Assembly: GCF_009674565.1 (NCBI RefSeq)
Contig: NZ_WKJL01000019.1
Coordinates: 48,722 to 112,721 of the forward strand
DNA: 64,000 nucleotides
Direction of reading: 5' to 3'
Source of the DNA: Duganella aquatilis
GTDB lineage: Bacteria > Pseudomonadota > Gammaproteobacteria > Burkholderiales > Burkholderiaceae_D
In this document: in pieces, positions 15,984 to 24,799 of the stretch
Numbering within the stretch: the first letter of the stretch is position 1
Layout of the letters: each line of letters opens with the position of its first letter
Program-made: the position numbers and the translations under genes
The notes under the pieces: generated by a model
Database searches by the model: none
What the model was told of the DNA's origin: nothing
Seen by the model: the letters and a program-made list of their open reading frames with translations, nothing else

Positions 15984-18900
15984 TAACCCTCCATTTTTAC
16001 AAGCAGCGGGCCACCACCTGCTGACACTCTTTCGAGAATGCCTGCAGCGCGCGCAGCACCGTCAGCGGAAATGTTGCTAGAAGTAGCGATTTGCTCCAGC
16101 AGCGTCCGGATCGCCTCCAAGTCGGCCGCCGAGACGTTCGATTGCAGGGCCGGGCTGTTGAGCCTCGCCATCAGTTCGCGGTTATCAGCCGCCGGGATGA
16201 TTCGTTCGCCTTTGTGGATCAATGCCGGCATATCGGTTGGCACGTAGTTGGTTCCCACAGCGAACGGGTGCAATTTCTTGTACTCATCGCTGTTGAGGAA
16301 CCCGTTCGTAATCTGCGTCATCGATGCGCCGTTGTTGGCCGAATTCACCCACAGCGCCAGACCAGCTGCATCAGGCTCCCGCCCAAGCAGCGTGCGATAC
16401 AGGCCCACGATTTGCGATTCCGTCGTGCTGGCCACTGCCGGCGTGCCTGGCGACGTCATATGCGCGCTGGCAGCTGCAGCGTTCGCGGCGACGATGCTGT
16501 TCTGCTGGGCGGCGCTGATAGCCGACTGCAGCGCAACAAGCGCCTGTGCTACGGTCAGCACGCTGGTATCCACACCTTTGATCCCATCGATCTGCTGCTG
16601 CCCAGTCGCGATAAGGCCGTCAAGGCGGGCAATCTCCGCTTCGTAGGCCGCGTCAGCGGCATCCTTCTGCGCCTGCAGCACGTCGAGCTGCTTCTGCTGC
16701 ACGTCTAGCGCGCTATCGGTCACACTGCTCAGCGCCGAGATGTCGCTGGCCGTGTTATAGAAATCGCGCTGGTAGTCAGCATAGGAACTGAACTGATTCG
16801 AGGCATCCTGCGTTACAACACCCAGCGCGTTCTTCAGGCTGTCGGCATCCGGCAGAGGTCCGCCAGCCTTGGCGATTGCCAAAGCGGCCTTGATCTGCGC
16901 CTGCGCCGAAAGCCTGTCTTGAGCTTCCATGCCAGGTGCATGCAGCTGGTCGAGTGAAGAGTGCAGAGAGTCGGACAGCGATTTAATCTTGGTGATCGAT
17001 GCGTTGACCACGTCAATTCGCTGGCTGATCGCTGCAATCTCAGCATCGTGCGCCGCACTACGTGCCGCCTTCTCGCGGTCCACCACTTTCTGCAGGACCG
17101 AGAACGCATCATCAGCGTTCGACACCAGAACACTTGCTGCCTCCTTCGCAGCCTCCAGTGCGGTCTTTTCGTCCTGCAGCGCATACAGGCGCTCGGCCAG
17201 CGGGCGCAGGCTGGCATCCATCGCAGCCAGTTCCTGCTTCCGCGTCAATGCAAGCGCTGCCGCCGATCCGCTGGCGGCTTCCAGAATCTGCTTCTCCAGA
17301 TCGGCACGGCTCTTGGCAATGTCCTCCACGCTTGCCATCGCATCGTGCACCTGGGCGAATGCCGGCGCCAGCGCCATCAACTGGGCATACTGCTTGGCGC
17401 CTGCCTCGGTGGACAGATCGAGACCACGAACCACGGCCGCGAACTGATCACGCGAGTCAACGCCGGCCAGCCCCATCGCTGCAAGCTGGGCTTCAACCTG
17501 CTTGGCCACGGGCGCCAGCTGCTCAGACTTGCTCAGGAAGTTCTCGGCGTAGAACGTGGTTTGCTGGCTAAGCGCATCCAAGCCCCCGGCAAATTGCACC
17601 AGGCGTTCGCGCGCGGCCAGCGACGCCAGCCCGACCGCACCAAACGCACCCGTTGCATCCTTGCCTACCGTGACGGCCGCCGCGTTCGTGGCATTGAATT
17701 CGTTCGTCACACGCTGCAGCGCCACGCTGGTGGCCTCGCTTGGATCTTTCAGTTTCGCGAGGTCTTCCAACGTTACCTTGGCGCCGAAGATCGCCTCACC
17801 GGACTGCCCCAGCGCCTGACGGAACTGCAGCAGTGCAGCCGCCTCGGTGGCCAGCTCTTCCGATGTGCCTTTGAAGCCGGCAATGAGGGAAGACATCCCA
17901 GGCGAGATGCCGTCGAAAATCGCAGCCAAGCGCTTGGCGAACACATCATCCAGCTGACCGGACGCGTTCGGGTTTGCGCCCTCCTCTCCGGTGTGAGCCG
18001 TGGTCGACGTGTTCGTGACCGCCGTAATGACCGACGACTTTTCGGAATCGGTCAGGAAGCGGGCCAGTTGGTCGTCAACCTTCGTCACCGTCTGGATGAA
18101 GCTCTGCACCACCGGCTGGCTGGCATTCATCCAGAAACTGGACGAAACACCGAACGTACCGAAGGCGCCAGTGCTGGAACCATCGATGTAGCTTTGAGTC
18201 GTCTTGCCCTCGTTGCCACGCTCGTTGATGCTGATGTTCCCCGCCGCGTTGTTGCTGCTGAACTTCAGGCGGGTATCCTTCTCAGGACCGTCATCAAAGA
18301 ACGTCGACGCGACAGCGGCAGCACCAAGTGCAGCCCAGCCCCAACCGGGAATCGCCGCAATTGCCGTCGAAATGGTGGAACCGGCTGACATCGCCGTACC
18401 GATGGATGTCATGCCAGCGGCGTTATACGCGGCGATGGCATCAGCAACGCCAGCACCACCCGATAGGCCGGCGCCGAAGGCCGACACCGTGCCAGAACCC
18501 AGCAGACTGCCGATGCCAGTCACTGTGCCGCCGATGTTGGCGAACGTGCCATACAGATTGCCGAGGCCAGACGCGGTTTGCGCGGCGCTCATAACGCCAT
18601 TGGCCCCGCCCGGACTACCCGTCACCACGGCCTGAATAGTCGGCTTGAGCACCATCGTCTTAAACAGATTGACGATGGTGTCCCGCAGATTTACCGCCAG
18701 GCTCTTGCCACCTTCGAAGCCACGCATCAGCGCATCCGTCAGGCTGCTGCTGATTTCCTGAGAGGCACGCTTCCACGCTTGCGCAGCATCGTCTGCCTGC
18801 TTGGCCAGAATCTCTTTGGTAGCGCCCTGCCGCTTTTCGTCGGCAAGCTGACGCAGCGAATCAGCCTGGGCGCGATACTCCTTAGACAGCCGCCCACTAA

Positions 18901-21016
18901 AGTCAGCGGCATCAGCTGTGGTTGCTGCCTCATCCTTCAGTACGGCCAGGTTCTCCAGCCGCGCCGCCTCCAGCTCGGCCAGGCCGGTTGCAGACAGGCC
19001 GATCTTTTCGTTGTAGTCCTGCTGTGCAAGTACCTGCTTGCGCAACGCGTCGGAATCCTCCGCAGCCTTATCAACCACGTTGCCGTAATTGTCTGCCGCT
19101 GTGCGGGTACGTCGCACCTCCAGCGCCGCCAGATCATTTTCGAGCTTGATCTGACGCGAGGTCGCCTTCTCATCGAGTACCGCCAACTGGCCGCGCAGCT
19201 CAGCCTGATCCTTCAGACTGTTCTGCTTGCGGGCTGTCAGAGCCAGCTCCTGTTCCAGCTGCTCCCGCTGCCGGGTAATGGCGGCTTGGTCGATCTGCGC
19301 CGCGCCCTTCAGATAATCCTCGTCATTGACCAGGCCGGACGAATGGACCGAACTGAGCGCATCAGCAGCGCGTCCCGCAACCTCATCCTGCACGGCGTTA
19401 CGACGCTTCAGGGCCGCGATCTGCGAATCGATCTGGTCATTGAAGATGTCAGAGTATTTCTGACGGATCAGGCCAACGCGCTTCTCGATCTCGCCGGCAG
19501 ACAGCTGCGCTGCCGCTCCCTCGTTACGCGCCTTGGTGATGTCGCGCTCTAGCTGCGCCCCACGCGTCAGGAATTCATCACCGTCCTTCATCCACTTGAT
19601 GCGCGCGGCGTCAGCCTCTACCGCGTCGGCCTGCGCCTTGGCGGTGGCCTTTGCCGCATCCTGCTTGTCGCGCTCCGCATTGATGCGGGACTTGTTTTGC
19701 TCAAGCTCGAAGTTGAACTCCGCCTGCTTACGAGTGTCCCCGCTTTTCACTGCGGCGGCCAGCCGCTGCTCGATGCGCTCACGCTCGGTCAACAGCGAAT
19801 TGATCTTCTCCGCACTGGTGGCCTCCCGGCCCATCGCGAACCCAATAGCGGAATCCAGTGCTCCGGAGGCAGCTTTCTTGATCCGCAGCCATCCACGCTC
19901 CCAGTCAGACAGCGCATCGACCACACGGTCATGTTGCTCCGTCATGCTGTTTGCATATGCGTCCTGCGCCAACTTGGCGGCTTCGCTATGCTTCCCCTGA
20001 TCCTCCAACGCCTTGACCTGCGCGTAAATGGATGCGGTGACGAAATGGTACTTCTCGTTGATCTTGTCCAGCGCCGACAGCGGCGACCGGCCCAGTTCAT
20101 TGAACTCAGCGACGGTATCCTTGACTGCAATGCCGACGTCGCGCTGACTGGCAACCGCAACCTTGCCGTACAAAGCCAGCCGGTCGCCAGCGACCTGACC
20201 AGCAGCACCCAGCATCGTTACCGCCTCGGCGGCCTCATGCTGCGAGCCAGTGGCCTTGCCGATTGTGCGCGCCGCGTCCGCCATCATCTCGACGGACGCG
20301 CCTACAGCGTTATTGGACAGCGCGATAGCGCGACCGTAAGCAAGCGCCTCCTCGGCGCCGGCATGGTGCGCTACGCCCAGCGCGACAAACGCACCAGCGG
20401 CGACGGTCACAGGCGTGATTAAACTGACCACATAACCAGCCAGGCCACGAATTGCACCACCGGCGCTGCCGAAGGTATCGCGAAGCTGGCCACCTTGCTG
20501 CAGGAACACGGTCAACGGAGCCTGCCCACCTTGGAGGCTGGTCACAATGTCCGTGAACTGCGCCGGCACACCGCGCAACGCAGCGGCAGTCTGTGCAGCT
20601 GACACGTTGACGTTGTTGAACGCCGAGCGCGAATTGTTCAGCGCATCGTTCGCAGCTCGCTGCTCTGCCTCGACTCGTCGCAGCTGTGCCAGATACGGTT
20701 CCAGTACGCGGGGATCGACGCCGCGCTGCGTTGCAAGCGCTTGGTAGTACTCTGCCCCCGAGCGGCTTCCCGCCTGCGCTACAGCGGTGGCACGCTGGAT
20801 CGAGCCGATCAGATTGCGCTCAGCCACCTCAACGCGGCGGGCCGAATTGGTCGCCGCGTCCCCGATGTCCCCAATGGCGTTACTGGCCTCGGCACCAGAT
20901 CGCGCAACGGAGGTCGCCATATTTTGGGCTTCCTGCCGCACTTCCTGAAAGCCTGGGCGCGCGGCGGTGGCATCGACTTCAACGGCTAATTGAATAATCC
21001 TTTCTTCTGCTGCCAT
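15983..21016 (-). CDS. Tail tape measure protein
   Basis: A 1677-residue protein that sets tail length. The N-terminal part (about 1-260) fits the TMP_2/prophage tail-length family and contains the hydrophobic segment LAGYVVSLITPVTVAAGAFVAL. Long helical coiled-coil stretches and a second hydrophobic, Gly-rich part (about 800-900) follow. Near the C-terminus a DUF4214-like repeat (IVGLYRTLLGREPDAAGLALW) precedes the end. At about 0.15 nm per residue a tail near 250 nm would be expected. Confidence 0.93.
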   Translation of the reverse strand: MAAEERIIQLAVEVDATAARPGFQEVRQEAQNMATSVARSGAEASNAIGDIGDAATNSARRVEVAERNLIGSIQRATAVAQAGSRSGAEYYQALATQRGVDPRVLEPYLAQLRRVEAEQRAANDALNNSRSAFNNVNVSAAQTAAALRGVPAQFTDIVTSLQGGQAPLTVFLQQGGQLRDTFGSAGGAIRGLAGYVVSLITPVTVAAGAFVALGVAHHAGAEEALAYGRAIALSNNAVGASVEMMADAARTIGKATGSQHEAAEAVTMLGAAGQVAGDRLALYGKVAVASQRDVGIAVKDTVAEFNELGRSPLSALDKINEKYHFVTASIYAQVKALEDQGKHSEAAKLAQDAYANSMTEQHDRVVDALSDWERGWLRIKKAASGALDSAIGFAMGREATSAEKINSLLTERERIEQRLAAAVKSGDTRKQAEFNFELEQNKSRINAERDKQDAAKATAKAQADAVEADAARIKWMKDGDEFLTRGAQLERDITKARNEGAAAQLSAGEIEKRVGLIRQKYSDIFNDQIDSQIAALKRRNAVQDEVAGRAADALSSVHSSGLVNDEDYLKGAAQIDQAAITRQREQLEQELALTARKQNSLKDQAELRGQLAVLDEKATSRQIKLENDLAALEVRRTRTAADNYGNVVDKAAEDSDALRKQVLAQQDYNEKIGLSATGLAELEAARLENLAVLKDEAATTADAADFSGRLSKEYRAQADSLRQLADEKRQGATKEILAKQADDAAQAWKRASQEISSSLTDALMRGFEGGKSLAVNLRDTIVNLFKTMVLKPTIQAVVTGSPGGANGVMSAAQTASGLGNLYGTFANIGGTVTGIGSLLGSGTVSAFGAGLSGGAGVADAIAAYNAAGMTSIGTAMSAGSTISTAIAAIPGWGWAALGAAAVASTFFDDGPEKDTRLKFSSNNAAGNISINERGNEGKTTQSYIDGSSTGAFGTFGVSSSFWMNASQPVVQSFIQTVTKVDDQLARFLTDSEKSSVITAVTNTSTTAHTGEEGANPNASGQLDDVFAKRLAAIFDGISPGMSSLIAGFKGTSEELATEAAALLQFRQALGQSGEAIFGAKVTLEDLAKLKDPSEATSVALQRVTNEFNATNAAAVTVGKDATGAFGAVGLASLAARERLVQFAGGLDALSQQTTFYAENFLSKSEQLAPVAKQVEAQLAAMGLAGVDSRDQFAAVVRGLDLSTEAGAKQYAQLMALAPAFAQVHDAMASVEDIAKSRADLEKQILEAASGSAAALALTRKQELAAMDASLRPLAERLYALQDEKTALEAAKEAASVLVSNADDAFSVLQKVVDREKAARSAAHDAEIAAISQRIDVVNASITKIKSLSDSLHSSLDQLHAPGMEAQDRLSAQAQIKAALAIAKAGGPLPDADSLKNALGVVTQDASNQFSSYADYQRDFYNTASDISALSSVTDSALDVQQKQLDVLQAQKDAADAAYEAEIARLDGLIATGQQQIDGIKGVDTSVLTVAQALVALQSAISAAQQNSIVAANAAAASAHMTSPGTPAVASTTESQIVGLYRTLLGREPDAAGLALWVNSANNGASMTQITNGFLNSDEYKKLHPFAVGTNYVPTDMPALIHKGERIIPAADNRELMARLNSPALQSNVSAADLEAIRTLLEQIATSSNISADGAARAAGILERVSAGGGPLLVKMEG

Positions 21017-21024
21017 CCATTCTC

Positions 21025-21354
21025 CTATTCAATTTTCTCGTGCATCGTGGCCAGCGCCTCGTATTCCATCGTGCGGATATCGTCTTCGAGCGCATCCCGC
21101 TCATCGTCAGACAGGCCTTGCCGTTGCTGCAGGCGATCAAGCCGGCGATCGAGGACGTTGTAGTCAAGGCCGGTACAACCAGCGGCACCAGTGCGCCATT
21201 GGGTTTGCAGATCGCAAAACAGGACGTAGGCCGGCCAGTGCTCCGGCCAGACCTCGATGGGGATGCGCTCAAAGTCGGCGCGCGTCAGGCCGAACGCATT
21301 GGGTTTGTCATCCTCCGATATGCGTTCGTACATGCCCCGCGCGATGGCCTTTAG
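21025..21354 (-). CDS. T part of tail assembly chaperone (DUF1799), made by -1 frameshift
   Basis: About 109 residues of DUF1799 type (FGLTRADFERIPIEVWPEHW..., QWRTGAAGCTGLDYNVL). This frame has no good start codon: only a TTG without a ribosome site lies before the overlap. It joins the preceding chaperone frame exactly at a GGGAAAC slippery heptamer, so it is annotated as the extension produced by -1 slippage, equal to lambda gpGT. The fusion would be about 254 residues. It probably brings tape measure and tail tube together during tail assembly. Confidence 0.8.
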   Translation of the reverse strand, partial: LKAIARGMYERISEDDKPNAFGLTRADFERIPIEVWPEHWPAYVLFCDLQTQWRTGAAGCTGLDYNVLDRRLDRLQQRQGLSDDERDALEDDIRTMEYEALATMHEKIE

Positions 21355-21788
21355 TTTCCCTGGCGGCCTTCGGTGCAAGCCAGGCGGTAGGTCTCCACTG
21401 CGGCCAGCGCCGCCTGCGGGTATTCATCGACCAGTTGTTCGAGCGATTCACGGGTGAATGGCGCGTCGAGGTTCCAGCCTTCGGCTGCGCCCAGCAGGAA
21501 CTCGATGCTGTCGTTGCTGGACTTCTCCAGCACGTCTTTCATGCCCGGCAGCTTGGTGACTTGGCCGGCATCCTTGGTTGCCTCTTCGGCTACCTTGATG
21601 GCGTCGGCAATGGCCGCCTCGGCCGCTTGCTTGTGGCGCTCCACGTTTTCATCAACGAAGGCGCCATACTCGGAGCGGGTGCGGTACTTGTAATTGAAGT
21701 TGATCCACGCGGCGGTGCCATCCAGCAGGGAGAATTTGACAGCGCGGGTGAAGTGGGTAGGACGTTGGCCCAGTACGATTTTTGCCAT
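21351..21788 (-). CDS. Tail assembly chaperone (lambda gpG-like)
   Basis: A 145-residue, mainly helical protein, between the tail tube and tape measure genes. The order tube - G - GT - tape measure is conserved in siphoviruses. The last codons carry the slippery heptamer that yields the GT fusion. The chaperone coats the tape measure before tube polymerisation and is absent from the final particle. Confidence 0.82.
   Translation of the reverse strand: MAKIVLGQRPTHFTRAVKFSLLDGTAAWINFNYKYRTRSEYGAFVDENVERHKQAAEAAIADAIKVAEEATKDAGQVTKLPGMKDVLEKSSNDSIEFLLGAAEGWNLDAPFTRESLEQLVDEYPQAALAAVETYRLACTEGRQGN
21354..21360 (-). other. Programmed -1 ribosomal frameshift site GGGAAAC
   Basis: On the coding strand G GGA AAC lies in frame and is followed at once by the TAA stop of the G-like gene. 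Slippage by one base gives GGG AAA then CTA AAG in the DUF1799 frame. Lambda G/GT uses GGGAAAG in the same place. Confidence 0.85.
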
Positions 21789-21860
21789 GATGTTGTGTCT
21801 TTCGAGAATAGAAATGAGCCGGCCAGCGACGCCGGCCGGGAAGGTAATGCGGTAGGTGGG

Positions 21861-22508
21861 TTAGGCGGCGTAGCGCACTGGCTTGCCTTGCAGCGAGAAC
21901 GTCGCCTTGACCTTCATGACCTGGCCTTTATCAAGCGTCGGGGTTTCGTTGAACGACACCATGCCGTAGTACAGAATGAACGAGCCATCTGGCAGCGACA
22001 GGCGCAGCGGGCGGATCGCGCGCGCATCCGAGGCCGCCTTCAAAGCTTGGTAGCCCGGCAGCGATGGATCGTCGGCGATCTCGATGTTGATGCTCATCGC
22101 GCTGATGACGGTAGGAAGCTGGGTTTCGAAGTTCTGCTCCAGGAACGACAGGCTGGTAAACTGCTGATCGCCGCCGCTAGTCTGGAAACCGGTGATTTGG
22201 CTGATCTGCGTCCATGCCGTCACGGCCGCCGCGCTACCGCCACCGGAGCCGGCCGGATACAGGTTCGTCAACGTCGTATCGATACCGTCGAGGTTGAACG
22301 CGTTGGCCGCGATGCCGGCAGCGCGAACAACGCGGTTATTCAGATTCGACCAGCCCGACGTGACAACCAGCAGATCGTTGTTGTTGAAGCCGTGGGCATT
22401 CGAAGTTGCTACGCCAGGGTTGGCGTTGGTGATGCCGGTAATTTGCTTGGACGCGCCAAAGGTGGTGCCCAGCGTTACGATAGCGCCATCAGGAAGACGT
22501 GCTGCCAT
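21861..22508 (-). CDS. Major tail tube protein
   Basis: A 215-residue beta-rich protein encoded after the tail terminator and before the chaperone genes. It contains features of phage tube proteins, including a C-terminal DGSFILYYGMVSFNETPTLDKGQVMKVKATFSLQGKPV segment (interior shortened here to its pattern). It polymerises into hexameric rings of the tail. A strong hairpin terminator lies just upstream of its start. Confidence 0.82.
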   Translation of the reverse strand: MAARLPDGAIVTLGTTFGASKQITGITNANPGVATSNAHGFNNNDLLVVTSGWSNLNNRVVRAAGIAANAFNLDGIDTTLTNLYPAGSGGGSAAAVTAWTQISQITGFQTSGGDQQFTSLSFLEQNFETQLPTVISAMSINIEIADDPSLPGYQALKAASDARAIRPLRLSLPDGSFILYYGMVSFNETPTLDKGQVMKVKATFSLQGKPVRYAA

Positions 22509-22558
22509 TGGTAAGCCTTTCTTGCCCTAGTGGGCACAAGAGGAAGTCCATACGGACG

Positions 22559-22588
22559 AAAAAAAACCGCCGGAATCTCTTCCGGCGG
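22559..22588 (-). terminator. Intrinsic terminator between tail terminator and tail tube genes
   Basis: Read leftward, CCGCCGGA - AGAGAT - TCCGGCGG is followed by a run of eight T. It would lower or stop transcription between connector and tail genes unless antitermination acts. A promoter for the tube gene in the 50-base gap is possible but was not identified. Confidence 0.85.
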
Positions 22589-22614
22589 TCTTGTGTTGTG
22601 TGCCTTGCGGCGTG

Positions 22615-22974
22615 TTACGTGGAACGGTCAGCCCAAATACTGAAGTCCTGTCTGCTGCAGTAGGCTGGTACATCAGCCTCAAAATCGGAAACGGCCGCGG
22701 CGACCGGGGATGCCTGAAACTGGTTCGCCATGATCAGCTGCGCCTCGATCTGCAAAATCATCGCCTTCGCCTCCTTGCGAGAGGCGGACCAAACGTTGAT
22801 CTGCATGACCGCGTTTTCCTTGCTCGATACCTCCTTTCCCATGTAGCGGATGACATCACCGTAGATCTGCTGATAGGTGATGTAAGGCAGCTTGGTTGCC
22901 GGCGGCGCGAAGTCAGGGTACGTTTGGTCGCATACCTGCTTCAGCGACGCCGTGAGAATCGCTTCTAATGTCAT
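22615..22974 (-). CDS. Tail terminator/completion protein (DUF3168, gp17-like)
   Basis: The start at 22974 overlaps the stop of the preceding gene (ATGA), giving 119 residues. The pattern LEAILTASLKQVCDQTYPDFAPP...LPYITYQQI fits DUF3168, the tail-completion family that caps the tail and joins it to the head. Position before the tail tube gene agrees. Confidence 0.82.
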   Translation of the reverse strand: MTLEAILTASLKQVCDQTYPDFAPPATKLPYITYQQIYGDVIRYMGKEVSSKENAVMQINVWSASRKEAKAMILQIEAQLIMANQFQASPVAAAVSDFEADVPAYCSRQDFSIWADRST

Positions 22975-23495
22975 GCGAGCCTCCGCAGCAGCTCGGTTTC
23001 CACGGCGCTCTTCGCCTCCGGCAGCTTGACCACAGCCGAACGCAAGAATGCCTTGGCGCCGACCTGTTTGGGTTGCGGCAACTTGACGTAGTAGGCATCC
23101 TTGACCGCCTGCGGCGCGCGGCGGGACGGTTTGGGCTTGCCGCGCATTTCGGCACGGACAGCCGTGTACCATTGCCCGTCTTTGCCAACGTACGTCGCAT
23201 AGCGCTGGATATAGCCAAACTCCACCAGGCCGCCGTGTGGGGCCTTGCGGCGGTTCCAGCTCACGTGGTAGACCGCGCGACCGTCGCCGCTCTTGTCCTG
23301 CGAGTACACCTGATAGATGGAGCTGGCCAGGTTACCAGTGACACGGCCGAGATTGGTCACGTTTTGCTTCACCGCGTCGTACAGCACTTGGGCGCCGGCC
23401 TGCGCCGCAGGACGTGCAGCAGCAACCACGTCATCCTCCAACGCATCGAACATCGCCTCCATGGCGCCCAGGTTGACAGAAACTCCTACAGTCAC
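22971..23495 (-). CDS. HK97 gp10-like minor head-tail protein
   Basis: A 174-residue protein with the HK97 gp10 family layout: an amphipathic N-terminal helix (MEAMFDALEDDVVAAARPAAQAGAQVL pattern), then KQNVTNLGRVTGNLASSI and a middle beta region with HGGLVEFGY. It belongs to the connector/tail-join module. It overlaps both neighbours by 4 bases. Confidence 0.82.
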   Translation of the reverse strand: MTVGVSVNLGAMEAMFDALEDDVVAAARPAAQAGAQVLYDAVKQNVTNLGRVTGNLASSIYQVYSQDKSGDGRAVYHVSWNRRKAPHGGLVEFGYIQRYATYVGKDGQWYTAVRAEMRGKPKPSRRAPQAVKDAYYVKLPQPKQVGAKAFLRSAVVKLPEAKSAVETELLRRLA

Positions 23496-23815
23496 GGCGA
23501 CACCTCACAAACGAGGTCAACATGACGGCGTTTTTCTTCATCAGGGAGCACGGACCGGATGGTGTAGCGGGTGTTTCCGTGAATCACCTGCATGCCCTCG
23601 GCAAGATCCTCGCGGAAGCGAAGACGAATCGAGCAATGCACGGATGCCGACATGGCGCCGGCCCGGACCGCTTCCGCACCTTTCATGTTGCGTATGTTCG
23701 CCCAGGCAGGCCCGATCAGAGTGGATGCATTCGGATCAGGCTGGCCCAGCTCATCACTCCCGCCCGGCTTCATCAGCTGGACACGGCGATTCAGTGTTAT
23801 CGAGAACGCGGCCAT
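23492..23815 (-). CDS. Head closure / head-tail adaptor protein
   Basis: A 107-residue small beta-barrel protein of the phage head-tail joining family (SPP1 gp16 / HK97 type). Visible features are RRVQLMKPGG at the start, WANIRNMKGAEAVRAG, and the RYTIRSVLPDEEKRRHVDL ending. It closes the head after DNA packaging. It is in tight overlap with its neighbours. Confidence 0.85.
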   Translation of the reverse strand: MAAFSITLNRRVQLMKPGGSDELGQPDPNASTLIGPAWANIRNMKGAEAVRAGAMSASVHCSIRLRFREDLAEGMQVIHGNTRYTIRSVLPDEEKRRHVDLVCEVSP

Positions 23816-24369
23816 TAATAGCTCCTACAGGCGTCCAGAAGCCTATCGACATACGCGGACTGCGGCGTCTGCTTTTCGCTCTGCGTCGCCGGGTCGAACT
23901 GGTCGACTAGCTTTGCGAGGATGTACAGGCGCACATTGCGCGGCGTGAACTTCGGGTCGTCGCCGTAGCCGCACTCCACCGTGATTCGTACCGCGCCGTC
24001 GCGGCAGCTAGTCGCCGGCCACGGACCGGGCTTAGCCAGCTGCAATGTGCTGCTGTAGCGTTTCCGGACAATTTGCACATCCGCCGGCGCAATCTCACAC
24101 AGGTTGCCGCTGGCGTCGTCATACTCGATCTTCGTAATTGCCACCGCAGGGTGCGGCAATTCCAAGGTGGTGCCGAAACTGTTCATCGTTCCCAGCCAGG
24201 TCTGTGCCATCAGGCACTGGCCTATTTCATGCTCCAGGCTGTCGGTGATGCCACTGATCCAGTCCGTGACCACCGCATCGAGGTCGTCGCCATCGAGCCG
24301 CAGATTTGCCTTCGCCGCGTCCAGCTCAACTGGCAGACATACTGGCTCAACTACGCGGCGAAAGCTCAT
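23815..24369 (-). CDS. Head-tail connector (gp6-like)
   Basis: A 184-residue protein of the gp6/gp15-like connector family. The start LPVELDAAKANLRLDGDDLD is a hallmark, then VTDWISGITDSLEHEIGQCLM forms the helical core. It attaches to the portal ring. It overlaps the next gene by one base. Confidence 0.87.
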   Translation of the reverse strand: MSFRRVVEPVCLPVELDAAKANLRLDGDDLDAVVTDWISGITDSLEHEIGQCLMAQTWLGTMNSFGTTLELPHPAVAITKIEYDDASGNLCEIAPADVQIVRKRYSSTLQLAKPGPWPATSCRDGAVRITVECGYGDDPKFTPRNVRLYILAKLVDQFDPATQSEKQTPQSAYVDRLLDACRSY

Positions 24370-24740
24370 TGCTCAACAGCGGAGCCTTCCGCGTCCGCTG
24401 CCATGGTTTCGACCGCATCGACCGCAACGCCGGTCAGATCGATCTGCTGATCGGCCAGCTCAGGCCCGGCCGCCGTCTGCACTTCTACAGGCGGCGCCGA
24501 AGCGGCGGCTTTACGGCTGACCGCTTTCTGCTTGGTCGCCACGGGCGGCAGATCGGTATCCACAAGCGCCGCGCCGGCGACCACCGAAGGTTCCTGCACA
24601 TCCATATAGACAGCAGCGCCGCAGTCTTCGACCAGATGCTGGGCAAACTCCTTCGACGTGCGCAGGATCGTGCCATCAGCCAGCGTACCGTGCTGCGCCG
24701 TAGCAGTCGTGCGCAAAATTTTTACTCGTACTTCGTTCAT
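24366..24740 (-). CDS. Small acidic phage protein after capsid
   Basis: The ATG at 24740 lies 7 bases from an AGGAG ribosome site; the ATG one codon earlier (24743) is the alternative. The protein has 124 residues: an N-terminal compact beta domain (1-55) and an Ala-rich acidic tail. Such proteins often decorate or stabilise heads or serve as small connectors. Dispersed palindrome copy 2 sits directly before its ribosome site. Confidence 0.6.
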   Translation of the reverse strand: MNEVRVKILRTTATAQHGTLADGTILRTSKEFAQHLVEDCGAAVYMDVQEPSVVAGAALVDTDLPPVATKQKAVSRKAAASAPPVEVQTAAGPELADQQIDLTGVAVDAVETMAADAEGSAVEQ

Positions 24741-24752
24741 CATTTTTCTCCT

Positions 24753-24768
24753 GTGCAGACGTCTGCAC
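24753..24768. repeat. Dispersed palindrome GTGCAGACGTCTGCAC, copy 2
   Basis: Exact 16-bp palindrome between the capsid stop and the ribosome site of the next late gene. It abuts the AGGAG sequence on the coding strand. Confidence 0.9.
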
Positions 24769-24799
24769 AAATGGGCCGGTTGATCCCGGCCCGGTTGAA

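Noticed and set aside
16040..16400. Separate gene for the DUF4214-like repeat at the tape-measure C-terminus
   Set aside because: The frame is continuous with the tape measure and there is no internal start with a ribosome site.
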